20,847 bases of DNA from Verrucomicrobiota bacterium (GCA_016876055.1 VHDM01000013.1:1-20847), one strand, 5' to 3'; positions 1-7,945 are shown, counted from the stretch's first letter. Numbers and translations are program-made. The notes: generated by a model not told the origin, from the sequence alone.

Positions 1-2760
1 GCCTGGTTGGTATCGCAAATTGCCTACGCATGGTCCGTACAGCCAAACGTCGGCCTTTTGGACTCCGGCGAGTTCCTTACGGCGGCGGTCCATATGGGAG
101 TGCCGCATCCGACCGGCTATCCGCTTTGGACGATCGGATCCTGGCTCTTCCAACTTCTGCCTCTGGGAAACAACGCCTGGGAAGTGAACTTATTTTCGGG
201 GGTTTGCTCGGCCCTGGGAATCGGCTTGGTTGCCCTTCTGTTGTGCAGTTCGATGCGTTGGGCAGGAGTTTCCGACCGTTTGGCCCAGATCTTGGCGTGG
301 GGCTGGTCGATGGCGCTGACCTTCAGCGTATCGCTCTGGTCCCAGGCGGTCATTGCCGAGGTCTACGCCCTCCACGTGCTGGTGGTGATGCTTTACCTCC
401 TAGCCATCTACCGCTGGCTGCGCGACCCGGCCTGGACCAACGGACTGGCTTGGTGCGCTTTCTTTTTCGCCCTCGGAATGAGCAACCACCACCTGATGAT
501 CTCACTATCCGTCCTGCCGGTCCTCGTGATGATTCTGCGCCGACGGGATTTTCTGGCGGAAGGGTTGCTCTACTTGGCCGGTTCCGCGGCCTTGGTCTAT
601 TGGGGATTTGGCTATCTTTCACAAGAGCCGCCTACCTGGCACTCGTCGGTCCGTTTTGTCTGGAGTGTGGGGGTGGCTTTCGTGCTTTGGATGGTGATTC
701 GCAGGCGGTTGGCTCACTGGCGAACCGGGTTGCTCGTGCTGGTGGGCGTGGCTTCCGGGCTTTCTCCGTACGCCTACATGCCTCTTTCCTCCATGACCAA
801 TCCCCCCATGAACTGGGGCTTTACCAGCACCAAGGAAGGATTCTTTTATGCAGTCAATCGAAGTCAGTATGCAGGCAAGCTTTCCGAGCAATTACTGAAA
901 ACCGTGGGCCGGGTGATGGGGGCAACCCCGCCGGAACTTTTACAAGAGCCGCCCACCCCTCCGGGATCCCCGGAGCCGGATTCTTTCCGCGAGACCCTCG
1001 GCAAGTTCTCGCAGCTGTACTGGCGCAAACTGATCCAGAACTTCACCCCCTTGGGAATTTTGGCCCTGGTGGCAGCCGTCGCTTTTCTTGGGGGAATGTC
1101 CCCACCGGTGCGAAATTGGATTCAAGTTACGGCACTCGGTTTTTTGCTCGCAGGCTTCCTCCAACCGGCCTTTGACAAGGCCGGCGCCGATGAGGCGGCT
1201 TGGCTTCTCCAGATGCCATATCTGGCTTATTCGCACGCCTTTTTTGTGCTGCTGGCCGGCATGGGAACGGGGTTGGCTTTTCAGAAGTTTGGGCGAGGAC
1301 CCGGTTTGACCCTCGGCTTGGCCGCCGCCCTGGCAGTGGGGATCGGCGCGTTTTCGTTCCGGCAAAACCTTTCCTTTTGCAGCCAGCGGAACCACTGGTT
1401 TGGCTGGATGTACGGGAGGGATATGTTGTCCGATCTGCCTAAAGACGCCTTTGTGTTTGGGGGCACGGATCCCGGGCGTTTTGTACCGACTTACATGATC
1501 CTTTCCGAGAGCTTTGAGAAGCCAAAACACAAGCGGGATCCGAACTTCGACCGGCGGGATCTTTACATCATCACCCAAAACGCCTTGGCGGACGCCTTCT
1601 ACAACCAGTACATCCGCAACCACTATTCTGCTGAACGACCCACCCCCCGGGGCTGGATCGACCGTTGGCTGGGTCGGGACAAGCATTACCCACAGGCGTA
1701 TATGATCCTGCCGCGGCAGGAGGACATCATGGCGCTGTATCAGGGGGCTATCGAGGCAAGGCAGAAGAACCCCGCCGCCCCCGATCCCAACGCGGACCCG
1801 ACCGTGCTGAACTCGATGGTGGCGGAGTGGATCTGGCAGCGAAACAAGGATCAGCGCCCCTTTTTCGTGGAGGAGAGTTTCCCGATGGAGTGGTCCTATC
1901 CCAACGCCGTTCCGCATGGGCTGTGCTATGAGATCAAGCGGGACCCGGTTGCGGTGTTGACCCCGGAGCAGGTGCAGGCCGATATGGAGTATTGGCGCAA
2001 GTACATTGCCCGCCTGAAGGCTGACCCCGGCTTTGTGGACGACATCGACGCCCAACGATCCTTCAGCAAGCTCCGCAATACCGGAGGAAACATTTACAAA
2101 TGGCGGAATATGGCGGGTCCGGCCGAGCAGGCCTATCGTCAGGCGCTGGAGTTGTGGCCCGGCAACACTGAGACGCTGAACAACTTTTCGGATCTCCTGC
2201 TGAAGCAGGGTCGCTCCGCCGAGCTGCGGGATATCCTGACGAAAGCGGTTAAGGCCGACCCCAACAACGGACTATTGGTGATTCTGCTCAAGAACTGCGA
2301 GCGGAAGATCCAGCTTCAAGCCGAGATCGCGGCTCTCCAGCAAAAGCGGGCGGCTACCCCAAAAGATCCTGCCTTGGTGCAGCAATTATTGGGCAAGTAT
2401 TCGGAGGAGGGCAATATTCCGGCGGCGGATCAGCTGCTTGGGGAGGCTTCAGCGGCGTTTCCGACCAATGTGGAGATTTTGCGGGACGCTGTGAACTACT
2501 TTGCCCTGCAAAACCGGGTGCCGCAGGCGCTGGAGTACGGTCGCAAGCTGGAGAAGGTAGCTCCGCAGGATCCGGAGGTAAAATATGGGTTGGCCAAGTT
2601 TGTGATGCTGACCGGGAACCGGGCGGAGTTTTACAAGATGTTGGAGGAGTCGGTCAGGCTCGGAGGCCTGCCGATGAGGGAGAGGATCGCCACCGAGCCG
2701 ATGTTCCAACAGATCCAGGGAGAGCCGGACTTTCAGAAGCTGGTGAGGCCGGCGCAGTAA
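1..2760 (+). CDS. DUF2723 family membrane protein with C-terminal TPR region (5' partial)
   Basis: The reading frame is open from base 1, so the true start is probably upstream; the TTG at 7 is unlikely to be the start because the DUF2723 core begins almost at once. Numbering the visible residues from base 1, the family signature DSGEF lies at 21-25, followed by GVPHPTGYPLW. Many hydrophobic helices fill the first ~450 residues, then a soluble region, then TPR-like helical pairs from about 700 to the end (for example the AEQAYRQALELWPGN repeat). DUF2723 belongs to the GT-C-like membrane proteins; the animal member TMEM260 is an O-mannosyltransferase, but the bacterial proteins have no firmly assigned substrate. 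A role in protein or surface-polymer glycosylation is inference. A Pro-rich insert (EPPTPPGSPEPDS) sits in one loop. It is convergent with the ACIII operon and probably unrelated to it. Confidence 0.85.
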   Translation, partial: AWLVSQIAYAWSVQPNVGLLDSGEFLTAAVHMGVPHPTGYPLWTIGSWLFQLLPLGNNAWEVNLFSGVCSALGIGLVALLLCSSMRWAGVSDRLAQILAWGWSMALTFSVSLWSQAVIAEVYALHVLVVMLYLLAIYRWLRDPAWTNGLAWCAFFFALGMSNHHLMISLSVLPVLVMILRRRDFLAEGLLYLAGSAALVYWGFGYLSQEPPTWHSSVRFVWSVGVAFVLWMVIRRRLAHWRTGLLVLVGVASGLSPYAYMPLSSMTNPPMNWGFTSTKEGFFYAVNRSQYAGKLSEQLLKTVGRVMGATPPELLQEPPTPPGSPEPDSFRETLGKFSQLYWRKLIQNFTPLGILALVAAVAFLGGMSPPVRNWIQVTALGFLLAGFLQPAFDKAGADEAAWLLQMPYLAYSHAFFVLLAGMGTGLAFQKFGRGPGLTLGLAAALAVGIGAFSFRQNLSFCSQRNHWFGWMYGRDMLSDLPKDAFVFGGTDPGRFVPTYMILSESFEKPKHKRDPNFDRRDLYIITQNALADAFYNQYIRNHYSAERPTPRGWIDRWLGRDKHYPQAYMILPRQEDIMALYQGAIEARQKNPAAPDPNADPTVLNSMVAEWIWQRNKDQRPFFVEESFPMEWSYPNAVPHGLCYEIKRDPVAVLTPEQVQADMEYWRKYIARLKADPGFVDDIDAQRSFSKLRNTGGNIYKWRNMAGPAEQAYRQALELWPGNTETLNNFSDLLLKQGRSAELRDILTKAVKADPNNGLLVILLKNCERKIQLQAEIAALQQKRAATPKDPALVQQLLGKYSEEGNIPAADQLLGEASAAFPTNVEILRDAVNYFALQNRVPQALEYGRKLEKVAPQDPEVKYGLAKFVMLTGNRAEFYKMLEESVRLGGLPMRERIATEPMFQQIQGEPDFQKLVRPAQ

Positions 2761-2764
2761 ATTG

Positions 2765-2794
2765 GTGGCGGGTTGCTGGTGGCGAGTGGCGGGT
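2765..2794. repeat. Degenerate tandem GTGGCGRGT units
   Basis: Three copies of the 9-mer GTGGCG(G/A)GT begin at 2765, 2779 and 2786, the last two overlapping by two bases. They are followed by AGATG words at 2805, 2812 and 2826. This is short, low-complexity intergenic sequence directly after the stop of the upstream gene. No function can be assigned. Confidence 0.5.
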
Positions 2795-2849
2795 GAGTTT
2801 TCGAAGATGAAAGATGGCAGATCGGAGATGGGGGCATTTCAGTGTCGGC

Positions 2850-2925
2850 TTGGTAGGGGTCGTTGTCCCGAACGGCCCGCAACGTACAAATCTATCGGGC
2901 GATTGGGGACAATCGCCCCTACCAA
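2850..2925. repeat. Imperfect inverted repeat with 30-bp arms between convergent genes
   Basis: Arms at 2850-2879 and 2896-2925 are inverted copies matching at about 24 of 30 positions, with a perfect 10-bp outer stem (TTGGTAGGGG / CCCCTACCAA) and a shared TTGTCCC block; the loop is about 16 bases. It lies between the 3' ends of two convergent genes. It could fold into a long hairpin and act as a bidirectional terminator, although no U-tract is obvious. It resembles the dispersed palindromic elements common between genes in large bacterial genomes. Copy number cannot be seen from one window. Confidence 0.65.
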
Positions 2926-2933
2926 ACCTTGGG

Positions 2934-3563
2934 TTACTTTGCCGCAGGCGCAGGAGGCAGGTCGGAAGGGAGGGCGAGAAGTTCTTTTTCGGACCAGGGT
3001 TGCTTGCGGTCTTTGGTGGCGGCGCGGATGAGGGCCACTTCCTCGGTGCTGACGGGTTCAGCTTTGTTACCCCATTCGCTCCGGATGTAGGTCAGAATGG
3101 CGGCAATCTGTTCGTCCTTGAGGGGCACTGGGGCGCCGTCGCCCCAAGCGGGCATATTGTTGTTGTAGAGCTGCCCGTTGATGGTGATCGCCCCAGCCAA
3201 ACCGTGGTGCAGGATCGAGATCAGGCGATGTTTGGAGCCCGTTACCCAGTCCACCCCCGCCAAGGGAGGATACACACCCGCCTGGCCCAAGCCGGTGGCT
3301 TGGTGACACTGGGCGCAGTTGGCGGTGTAGAGGCGCTTACCGATGACCTTGGGATCCGGCGGGGCGACGGGACCGGTGCTGACTGGACCCCAGGTGATCT
3401 GACCGGGATCGTAGACGTCTCCACGGAATCCGCCGCTGTACAAAAATAAATATCCCCCTGCCCAAAAAGCCAAAACCAGACCTAAGCCCGTCAGCCAACC
3501 CGGGATGGGGGCATGACGCTCCGCCGGGGCCTGCGCAAGCGGGGAGGGGTCAGGCGGGATCAT
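2934..3563 (-). CDS. Membrane-anchored monoheme cytochrome c (CcoP-like position)
   Basis: The protein has 209 residues. An N-terminal hydrophobic helix at about 22-43 anchors a periplasmic cytochrome c domain with the heme motif CAQCH at 83-87 and a likely axial Met137 in NNNMPAWG. The ATG at 3563 was chosen over the longer open frame (to 3965) because it overlaps the TGA of the upstream gene as ATGA and because the extra upstream residues are low-complexity and overlap that gene. It is the last gene of the ACIII run and follows a CcoN-like and a CcoO-like gene, so it occupies the place of CcoP, but it has one heme rather than two. The probable role is electron transfer between ACIII and an oxidase (inference). 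The inverted repeat at 2850-2925 lies just past its stop. Confidence 0.85.
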   Translation of the reverse strand: MIPPDPSPLAQAPAERHAPIPGWLTGLGLVLAFWAGGYLFLYSGGFRGDVYDPGQITWGPVSTGPVAPPDPKVIGKRLYTANCAQCHQATGLGQAGVYPPLAGVDWVTGSKHRLISILHHGLAGAITINGQLYNNNMPAWGDGAPVPLKDEQIAAILTYIRSEWGNKAEPVSTEEVALIRAATKDRKQPWSEKELLALPSDLPPAPAAK

Positions 3564-4162
3564 TTGAGAGGAGCCTCCGGCAGCGCGTAGTTCACCGTGA
3601 GGGACTGGAGATAAGCCACGAGGCACTTGGCTTGGTAAGCGGGCACCAGCTGGTGCCAGCCGTCCGGTGAGACCTTGAGGGCCCCGGGCTCGGTTCTTGG
3701 CCCGGCGGGAACCTTGCGGAAAAGCCAAGGATGGGGAGGACAGGTGGAGGATTTTTTCAGAAGGCGGGGATCGTAGAGGTGCTGCATCAGCTTTTCCGTG
3801 TCCGGAAGCCGGGCGCCGATATTGGAAAGATCTGGACCAATGCGGGAAAAACCGGTCATGGCGGGTTCGCGGAAAAGGTAATCGCGCGGGACGGTTCGCC
3901 GAACTCCCCAGCCGCGAGTGAGGTCGGCTGAGCTGCTCGGGCCGCGGACGGAGAGGGAGTGGCATTCCAGGCAGCCCTCGGCCGCGAAGACGCGGGCTCC
4001 CGTGTGGGCCAGGCCAGAGGGAACCGGTGGCTCAGTCAGGTTACTTTCCTCGTTCAGGACCGGCTCGAGGCGGCCGACCTGCCAGTAGCCGACGGCGGCC
4101 TGACTGACCCAGGTCAGAATGAGAGCGCCGAGAACGATGAAAAGAGCCCGGGTTGGTTTCAT
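3560..4162 (-). CDS. CcoO-like membrane-anchored monoheme cytochrome c with Met-to-Cys change at the axial position
   Basis: The protein has 200 residues: an N-terminal anchor helix (about 5-27), heme motif CLECH at 64-68, then a CcoO/FixO-type core with RIGPDLSNIGAR at 107-118 and a conserved-looking PPHPWLF at 142-148. In cbb3-oxidase CcoO the segment before PWL reads like SxMPxYPWL, with Met as axial heme ligand. Here it reads SSTCPPHPWLF, and the codon at that place is TGT, giving Cys141. Heme ligation is therefore altered, or the ligand is elsewhere. The start ATG at 4162 lies 3 nt after the stop of the CcoN-like gene, and the 3' end overlaps the next cytochrome gene by 4 nt. The CcoO relationship comes from motif reading, not a search. 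Electron transfer is probable; the partner is inferred. Confidence 0.8.
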   Translation of the reverse strand: MKPTRALFIVLGALILTWVSQAAVGYWQVGRLEPVLNEESNLTEPPVPSGLAHTGARVFAAEGCLECHSLSVRGPSSSADLTRGWGVRRTVPRDYLFREPAMTGFSRIGPDLSNIGARLPDTEKLMQHLYDPRLLKKSSTCPPHPWLFRKVPAGPRTEPGALKVSPDGWHQLVPAYQAKCLVAYLQSLTVNYALPEAPLK

Positions 4163-4165
4163 GGT

Positions 4166-5596
4166 TTACCCGTGCAAAGGATCGACGGCGGCTGGTCGGA
4201 TGACCAAGGGATCACGAAAGACCGCCATGGGGGCAGCCGCAGGGAAAAGCCTGAGCAGGCCTGCCAAAAGCACTGCGGAAAAAACGATTTGCCCAAACAG
4301 CCAAACGGCTTGGGAAAAGACCGCCACAAACAAGAAAGGCCGCAGGTAGCTGGCGAGGGTGGAAATCGGCACACCCGGATCGTTCAGCGCAAGGCCTTGG
4401 AAAGCTCCGGCTAAAAGCAGGCAGGAGGCGGTCGTCCCACTACCCAGGGTGGTACCCCAAAAGTGCCAGGTCAGGGCTGAACTGCTTGGCCATCCGAAAT
4501 TCCGGGAGACCGGCAGGAGCGCATAGATGGAACCGGCCAAAACCGAGCCGAGGAAAAGATAAGTGAAAATCTCAAAAAAAGCGGACCAACCCACCGTAAA
4601 GGCGAGCACGGGTCGAAACCAAGGCAGGGCTAGAAAAGCCAACAGGAGATAAGCCGACGCATAAGACCAGGCCCCGACGGCGATGAAGCGGAGGGCCACA
4701 TTGCGGCGGGAATCCTCCCAGCGCCCTTCGGTCAGATTCTGGATCAACAGCCCATTCCCGAGGGCCACCACGCCCATGAGCATGGCGGCGATCACCCCGG
4801 CACTTTGCATCCAGGAAGGAATGGGACCATCGCTGACCCGCACCGTTCCGAGCCAACCGCCGAGGAGGCAAGTAGCGACCCAGGCCAGCAGGCCGAGGTG
4901 CAGACTGTTCACCGCCCGGCCGGTTAGGGTGGGAAGGAGTTGGAAGATCAAAACCAATCCAAGCGGGGCCAGCCAAAGGTGTTGATAAAAAGAGTGCCAG
5001 AGCACTTGCGTAATAATCTGGACTGAACCCGGGGCAGAAGTTCCGCGCAGCAACACTTCAGCGGTGCCCAAACCAAGCGGGAAGGCAAGTAGACCCAACA
5101 AAAGGTAAAGACGAGGCAACACCGGCCCGCTTTTCCAAGTGCGTCCCAGGCCCCGGGTCAACCCGGTTCCCAGCACCAGGAAGGACAGAACCAAAAGCAG
5201 GGAGACAAAATGGGGTTGGGGAAGTCCCACGAGGCCGGAGGGCCCTTCCAGCAGAATCTGGGTGAGTCCGCCAAAAATGGAGAGCTGCCAAAGGAGAGCA
5301 CCTCCGAAAAGCAGCCGGCCGTAGCGAAAAGCAATCCCGGAAAAGCGGGGTGCCAGAATCAGGAGAACTCCAAGAAGGCCGGAACCCAGCCAGCCGAAGC
5401 CAAGGAGGAATTGGGAGGCGGGAACCAGTCGGCCGTAACTGAACCACGGGGCGGCGATCAGACGATCTAAAAGAGGTACCAGGAGCTGACTGGTGGCAAG
5501 CAATTGCAGGCCCGCACCCAGCAGGGACCAGATGAGGGATCCGAGAATCAAAACCAAGGCGGCCGCGGAGCCTGGGGGAAATTCGTTCCGGTTCAT
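4166..5596 (-). CDS. CcoN-like (heme-copper oxidase subunit I fold) membrane protein lacking nearly all cofactor ligands
   Basis: The protein has 476 residues and about twelve hydrophobic segments. Read by eye against remembered CcoN sequences, colinear blocks are visible: SYGRLVPAS (53-61), FYQHLWLAPLG (203-213), PSWMQSAGV (260-268), GNGLL (280-284), IYALLP (357-362) and LTWHFWGTTLG (375-385). CcoN needs six His for two hemes and CuB. Here the whole protein has only six His (129, 201, 206, 233, 378, 475), and none lies between 234 and 377, the stretch that should carry the CuB HH pair and the HxH heme ligands. Only His206 sits at a CuB-ligand place. The low-spin heme His near 60 is also absent. 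It is probably not an oxidase but a structural or quinone-interacting relative. It overlaps the preceding gene as ATGA and is followed by two cytochromes c. The reading frame is intact, so it is not a pseudogene. Confidence 0.75.
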   Translation of the reverse strand: MNRNEFPPGSAAALVLILGSLIWSLLGAGLQLLATSQLLVPLLDRLIAAPWFSYGRLVPASQFLLGFGWLGSGLLGVLLILAPRFSGIAFRYGRLLFGGALLWQLSIFGGLTQILLEGPSGLVGLPQPHFVSLLLVLSFLVLGTGLTRGLGRTWKSGPVLPRLYLLLGLLAFPLGLGTAEVLLRGTSAPGSVQIITQVLWHSFYQHLWLAPLGLVLIFQLLPTLTGRAVNSLHLGLLAWVATCLLGGWLGTVRVSDGPIPSWMQSAGVIAAMLMGVVALGNGLLIQNLTEGRWEDSRRNVALRFIAVGAWSYASAYLLLAFLALPWFRPVLAFTVGWSAFFEIFTYLFLGSVLAGSIYALLPVSRNFGWPSSSALTWHFWGTTLGSGTTASCLLLAGAFQGLALNDPGVPISTLASYLRPFLFVAVFSQAVWLFGQIVFSAVLLAGLLRLFPAAAPMAVFRDPLVIRPAAVDPLHG

Positions 5597-6090
5597 TTCT
5601 TCTCCGGGGAGGCTGGCTTGGCGGCGGGAGCCGGCTTGGCAGCGGGGGCGGATGGGTTGACAGCGGCCGCACCGTCTGCGGCCAAGGCGGCCGCCATGGC
5701 TCCCGCGTCAACGGGAACTTCGGGGTAGAGCGGGTACGCAGCTGCGGTAATGGCGGATCCGGCGATGATGGTGATGGGGTAAGCGGGCTTGGGATTTTGG
5801 GCCCGAAGCTTAGCAATGGTCAGATCCATAGCCTGAGCGACGGGAATGCGGGCCACGCCTTTTGCTTGGTCGACCCATCCATACGTGGTGACGTCTGCAA
5901 GCTGGTTGGTTTTTAATTTCTGCAAGCGCTCCCAACGCTCCATCGCCGCCTTTTCAAGAATGGTATCCGGGGTGACGCCAACCGGTCGCAGCAGAAGAGC
6001 GAGGCTGGCCAGACCGAGAAAACCGGCGGCAAGCCAAAGACCCGGCAGGTACGGGTGGCGACGTTCCGACAGGGGAGAATTCCTGTTCAT
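5593..6090 (-). CDS. Small single-helix membrane-anchored protein with YGWVD motif, unknown function
   Basis: The protein has 165 residues: a short charged N-terminus, one hydrophobic helix at about 17-36, an extracytoplasmic helical stretch rich in charged residues (44-64), the block TYGWVDQAKGVARIPVAQAMDL at 69-90 (shown here in part: YGWVD, RIPV, AMDL), and a low-complexity Ala/Pro/Lys C-terminus from about 131. A YGWVD...RIP...AM.L pattern is familiar from small conserved proteins near cytochrome oxidase genes, but no biochemical role is known to me. The start ATG at 6090 overlaps the actF stop as ATGA; an in-frame ATG at 6168 would run deep into actF. It overlaps the CcoN-like gene by ATGA at its own end. 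Given its place, it may be an accessory subunit or assembly factor for ACIII or the CcoN-like module (inference). Confidence 0.75.
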   Translation of the reverse strand: MNRNSPLSERRHPYLPGLWLAAGFLGLASLALLLRPVGVTPDTILEKAAMERWERLQKLKTNQLADVTTYGWVDQAKGVARIPVAQAMDLTIAKLRAQNPKPAYPITIIAGSAITAAAYPLYPEVPVDAGAMAAALAADGAAAVNPSAPAAKPAPAAKPASPEKK

Positions 6091-7331
6091 GACCAATTGG
6101 TGACCCCCAGGCTTTCCCGGAGGCGTGGATCGCGGGAGGGGAAAATGGAGCCGCGGGCCAAGAGCCAAAGAAAGGCGGCGGCCAACACGCCGACCACTCC
6201 AACCAAGGCGAGAAGATCGATGATGCTGGGCTCAAAACCCGTCGTGGCAGGCGGCAAACCGGCCGCCCGGGCTTTTTTCAACTGCAGGTTGGGCATGATG
6301 ATCCAATAAAGATCCACGCAATGCATGAGCAGAACCCAACCTGAGGCGGTGCAGATCCGCCAGGGAGTGCGCTTAGCTGGCTGGGTGATCAGGAGAAGAA
6401 AAGGCACAAAGAAGTGGCCCACTACCAGGAAAATGGAGAAATAAGCCCAAGTGCCGGTATTGCGGTAGACAAAGTACCAGGTTTCTTCCGGAATGTTGGC
6501 GTACCACTGGAGAAAGTACTGACTGAAGGCGATGTAGCCCCAGAAGACAGTGAAGGCGAAGAGCAGCATGCCCATGATGTGATTGTGCTCCACGTTGAAG
6601 AGCCCGCGGAAATGGCCGGTCTTGGCGAGCCCGTTGGTAATGAGGATGAGGAGGGCCATGGAGGATTGGGCCGCGCCGGCAAAGAGGTAGACACCCCACA
6701 TGGTGGAGTACCAATGGAAATCGAGGGCCATCAGCCAATCAAAGCCCGCAAAGGTGAAGCAGAGCACAAACAGGGGAATAAATCCATAGGCCACATGGCG
6801 GGAACGGAGGGTGAGGCGCGGATCTCCGTCCTCATCTTGTTGCATGGACCAGCGGCGATACAGGAACGCGGCGACGCAGAAGAAAAGAAGATAAAAGGCA
6901 CAGCGCATGTAAAAAAACGGGGTGTTGAGGAAGGGGCGTTTCCAATCAAGCAGGACGTCGTAGCCGATCGGTTTGGTCATCCAGTACCAGAGGTCCTTGG
7001 GGAACAGAAAAAGCAATGGCAGGGCCAGCAGGACGAGGACCGGGAAGCAGCACGCCACGGTTTCCAGAATCCGGCGCATCAGCACCGACCAGTCCGCATC
7101 CAGCGCATGATGAAGCAAGGTCCAGAAAAGGGCCCCCGAGCAGATGGTGAAACCGACCGCAAAGGCGAAGAGGTAGGAAAAAGCCAGTTGCGCCGGGTTG
7201 GTCAGGTAACCAAGAAAAAAGGCGGAGAGAAGGCCCACCGCCCCGAGAATTGGAAAGAGAACCGGAAAAATGCCCAAACTTTCGATTCGCAGTTTCTCGG
7301 CAGCGGGAAGGGGTCCGGGTGAGGCGCTCAT
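6087..7331 (-). CDS. actF: ACIII subunit ActF, NrfD-like quinol:cytochrome c oxidoreductase membrane subunit
   Basis: The protein has 414 residues and about ten transmembrane helices. Family blocks visible include ALDFHWYSTMWGVY (202-215), EHNHIMGMLLFAF (248-260), NIPEETWYFVYRNTGTWAYF (279-298) and HCVDLYWIIMPNL (337-349), and the C-terminal DPRLRESL (401-408) is typical of ActF. In ACIII, ActF pairs with ActC as one of two NrfD/PsrC-fold integral membrane subunits; the established quinol site is on ActC, while ActF is discussed for proton conduction. Its start overlaps the actE stop as ATGA, and its stop overlaps the small anchored protein. Length and motifs are ordinary for the family. Confidence 0.95.
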   Translation of the reverse strand: MSASPGPLPAAEKLRIESLGIFPVLFPILGAVGLLSAFFLGYLTNPAQLAFSYLFAFAVGFTICSGALFWTLLHHALDADWSVLMRRILETVACCFPVLVLLALPLLFLFPKDLWYWMTKPIGYDVLLDWKRPFLNTPFFYMRCAFYLLFFCVAAFLYRRWSMQQDEDGDPRLTLRSRHVAYGFIPLFVLCFTFAGFDWLMALDFHWYSTMWGVYLFAGAAQSSMALLILITNGLAKTGHFRGLFNVEHNHIMGMLLFAFTVFWGYIAFSQYFLQWYANIPEETWYFVYRNTGTWAYFSIFLVVGHFFVPFLLLITQPAKRTPWRICTASGWVLLMHCVDLYWIIMPNLQLKKARAAGLPPATTGFEPSIIDLLALVGVVGVLAAAFLWLLARGSIFPSRDPRLRESLGVTNWS

Positions 7332-7945
7332 GGCTTACCTGCCTTGGCAAAGTCCGGCGGCAACAGACTGGCGGGGGCATTTTGGGAGAATTGCAGGGCC
7401 CGGAGATAGGCGATAATGGCCCAGCGGTCCGCAACCTCGATGTGGTGATACGGACCCATCTGGCCCTTGCCGTGGGTGATGGTGTTGAAAATTTCTCCGT
7501 CAGCCATCTCGCGATATTTATCGAGGTGGATGCTGGCCACGCCCACCAGGCCGTACTGCGTGGTGATCCCGTTGCCCGCCCCAGTGGCGCCGTGGCAAAC
7601 CTGGCAATTGATCTCGTACCGCTCCTTACCCCGCGCCAGCAGCTTTTTGTCCACGGTCACGGGAATCCCCGTGCCCCACATGTTGCCCATCTTGCCGGTG
7701 ATCAGGTAGGGCTGATCGGTCGTGACATGGAAGGCGACCGTGCCGTAGGGCGGCACCCGGTCCACCCGCCCCTCGGGAAACAACGGGGAGGGAGTCTGGG
7801 ATTTGTATTTTGGTTGCCGGTCCATATCGGGAAAAATTTCGATCGGGGTGCGCTGGGTAAAATCGCCCCGAAATCCGGCAACCGCGACCACGGCCAGGCC
7901 GACCGCCCCGAAGACGGCGAGAAAGGTCCGGATGAAGCCCTTCAT
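7328..7945 (-). CDS. actE: ACIII subunit ActE, monoheme cytochrome c
   Basis: The protein has 205 residues. An N-terminal hydrophobic segment (about 5-24) is followed by the ActE signature DMDRQPKYKSQ (40-50), a PEGR...PPYGTVA block (57-71), the heme motif CQVCH at 114-118 and a likely axial Met163 in GQMGPY. ActE is one of the two heme subunits of ACIII and passes electrons from the pentaheme ActA side towards cytochrome c or an oxidase. Many ActE proteins are lipoproteins, but no Cys follows the hydrophobic segment here, so this one is more likely held by an uncleaved helix. It overlaps actD and actF by 4 nt each. Confidence 0.93.
   Translation of the reverse strand: MKGFIRTFLAVFGAVGLAVVAVAGFRGDFTQRTPIEIFPDMDRQPKYKSQTPSPLFPEGRVDRVPPYGTVAFHVTTDQPYLITGKMGNMWGTGIPVTVDKKLLARGKERYEINCQVCHGATGAGNGITTQYGLVGVASIHLDKYREMADGEIFNTITHGKGQMGPYHHIEVADRWAIIAYLRALQFSQNAPASLLPPDFAKAGKP

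Noticed and set aside
3564..3965. Longer N-terminus for the cytochrome c gene ending at 2934
   Set aside because: The extra residues are Pro/Arg-rich and overlap the CcoO-like gene. The ATG at 3563 gives a proper anchor helix and an ATGA overlap.
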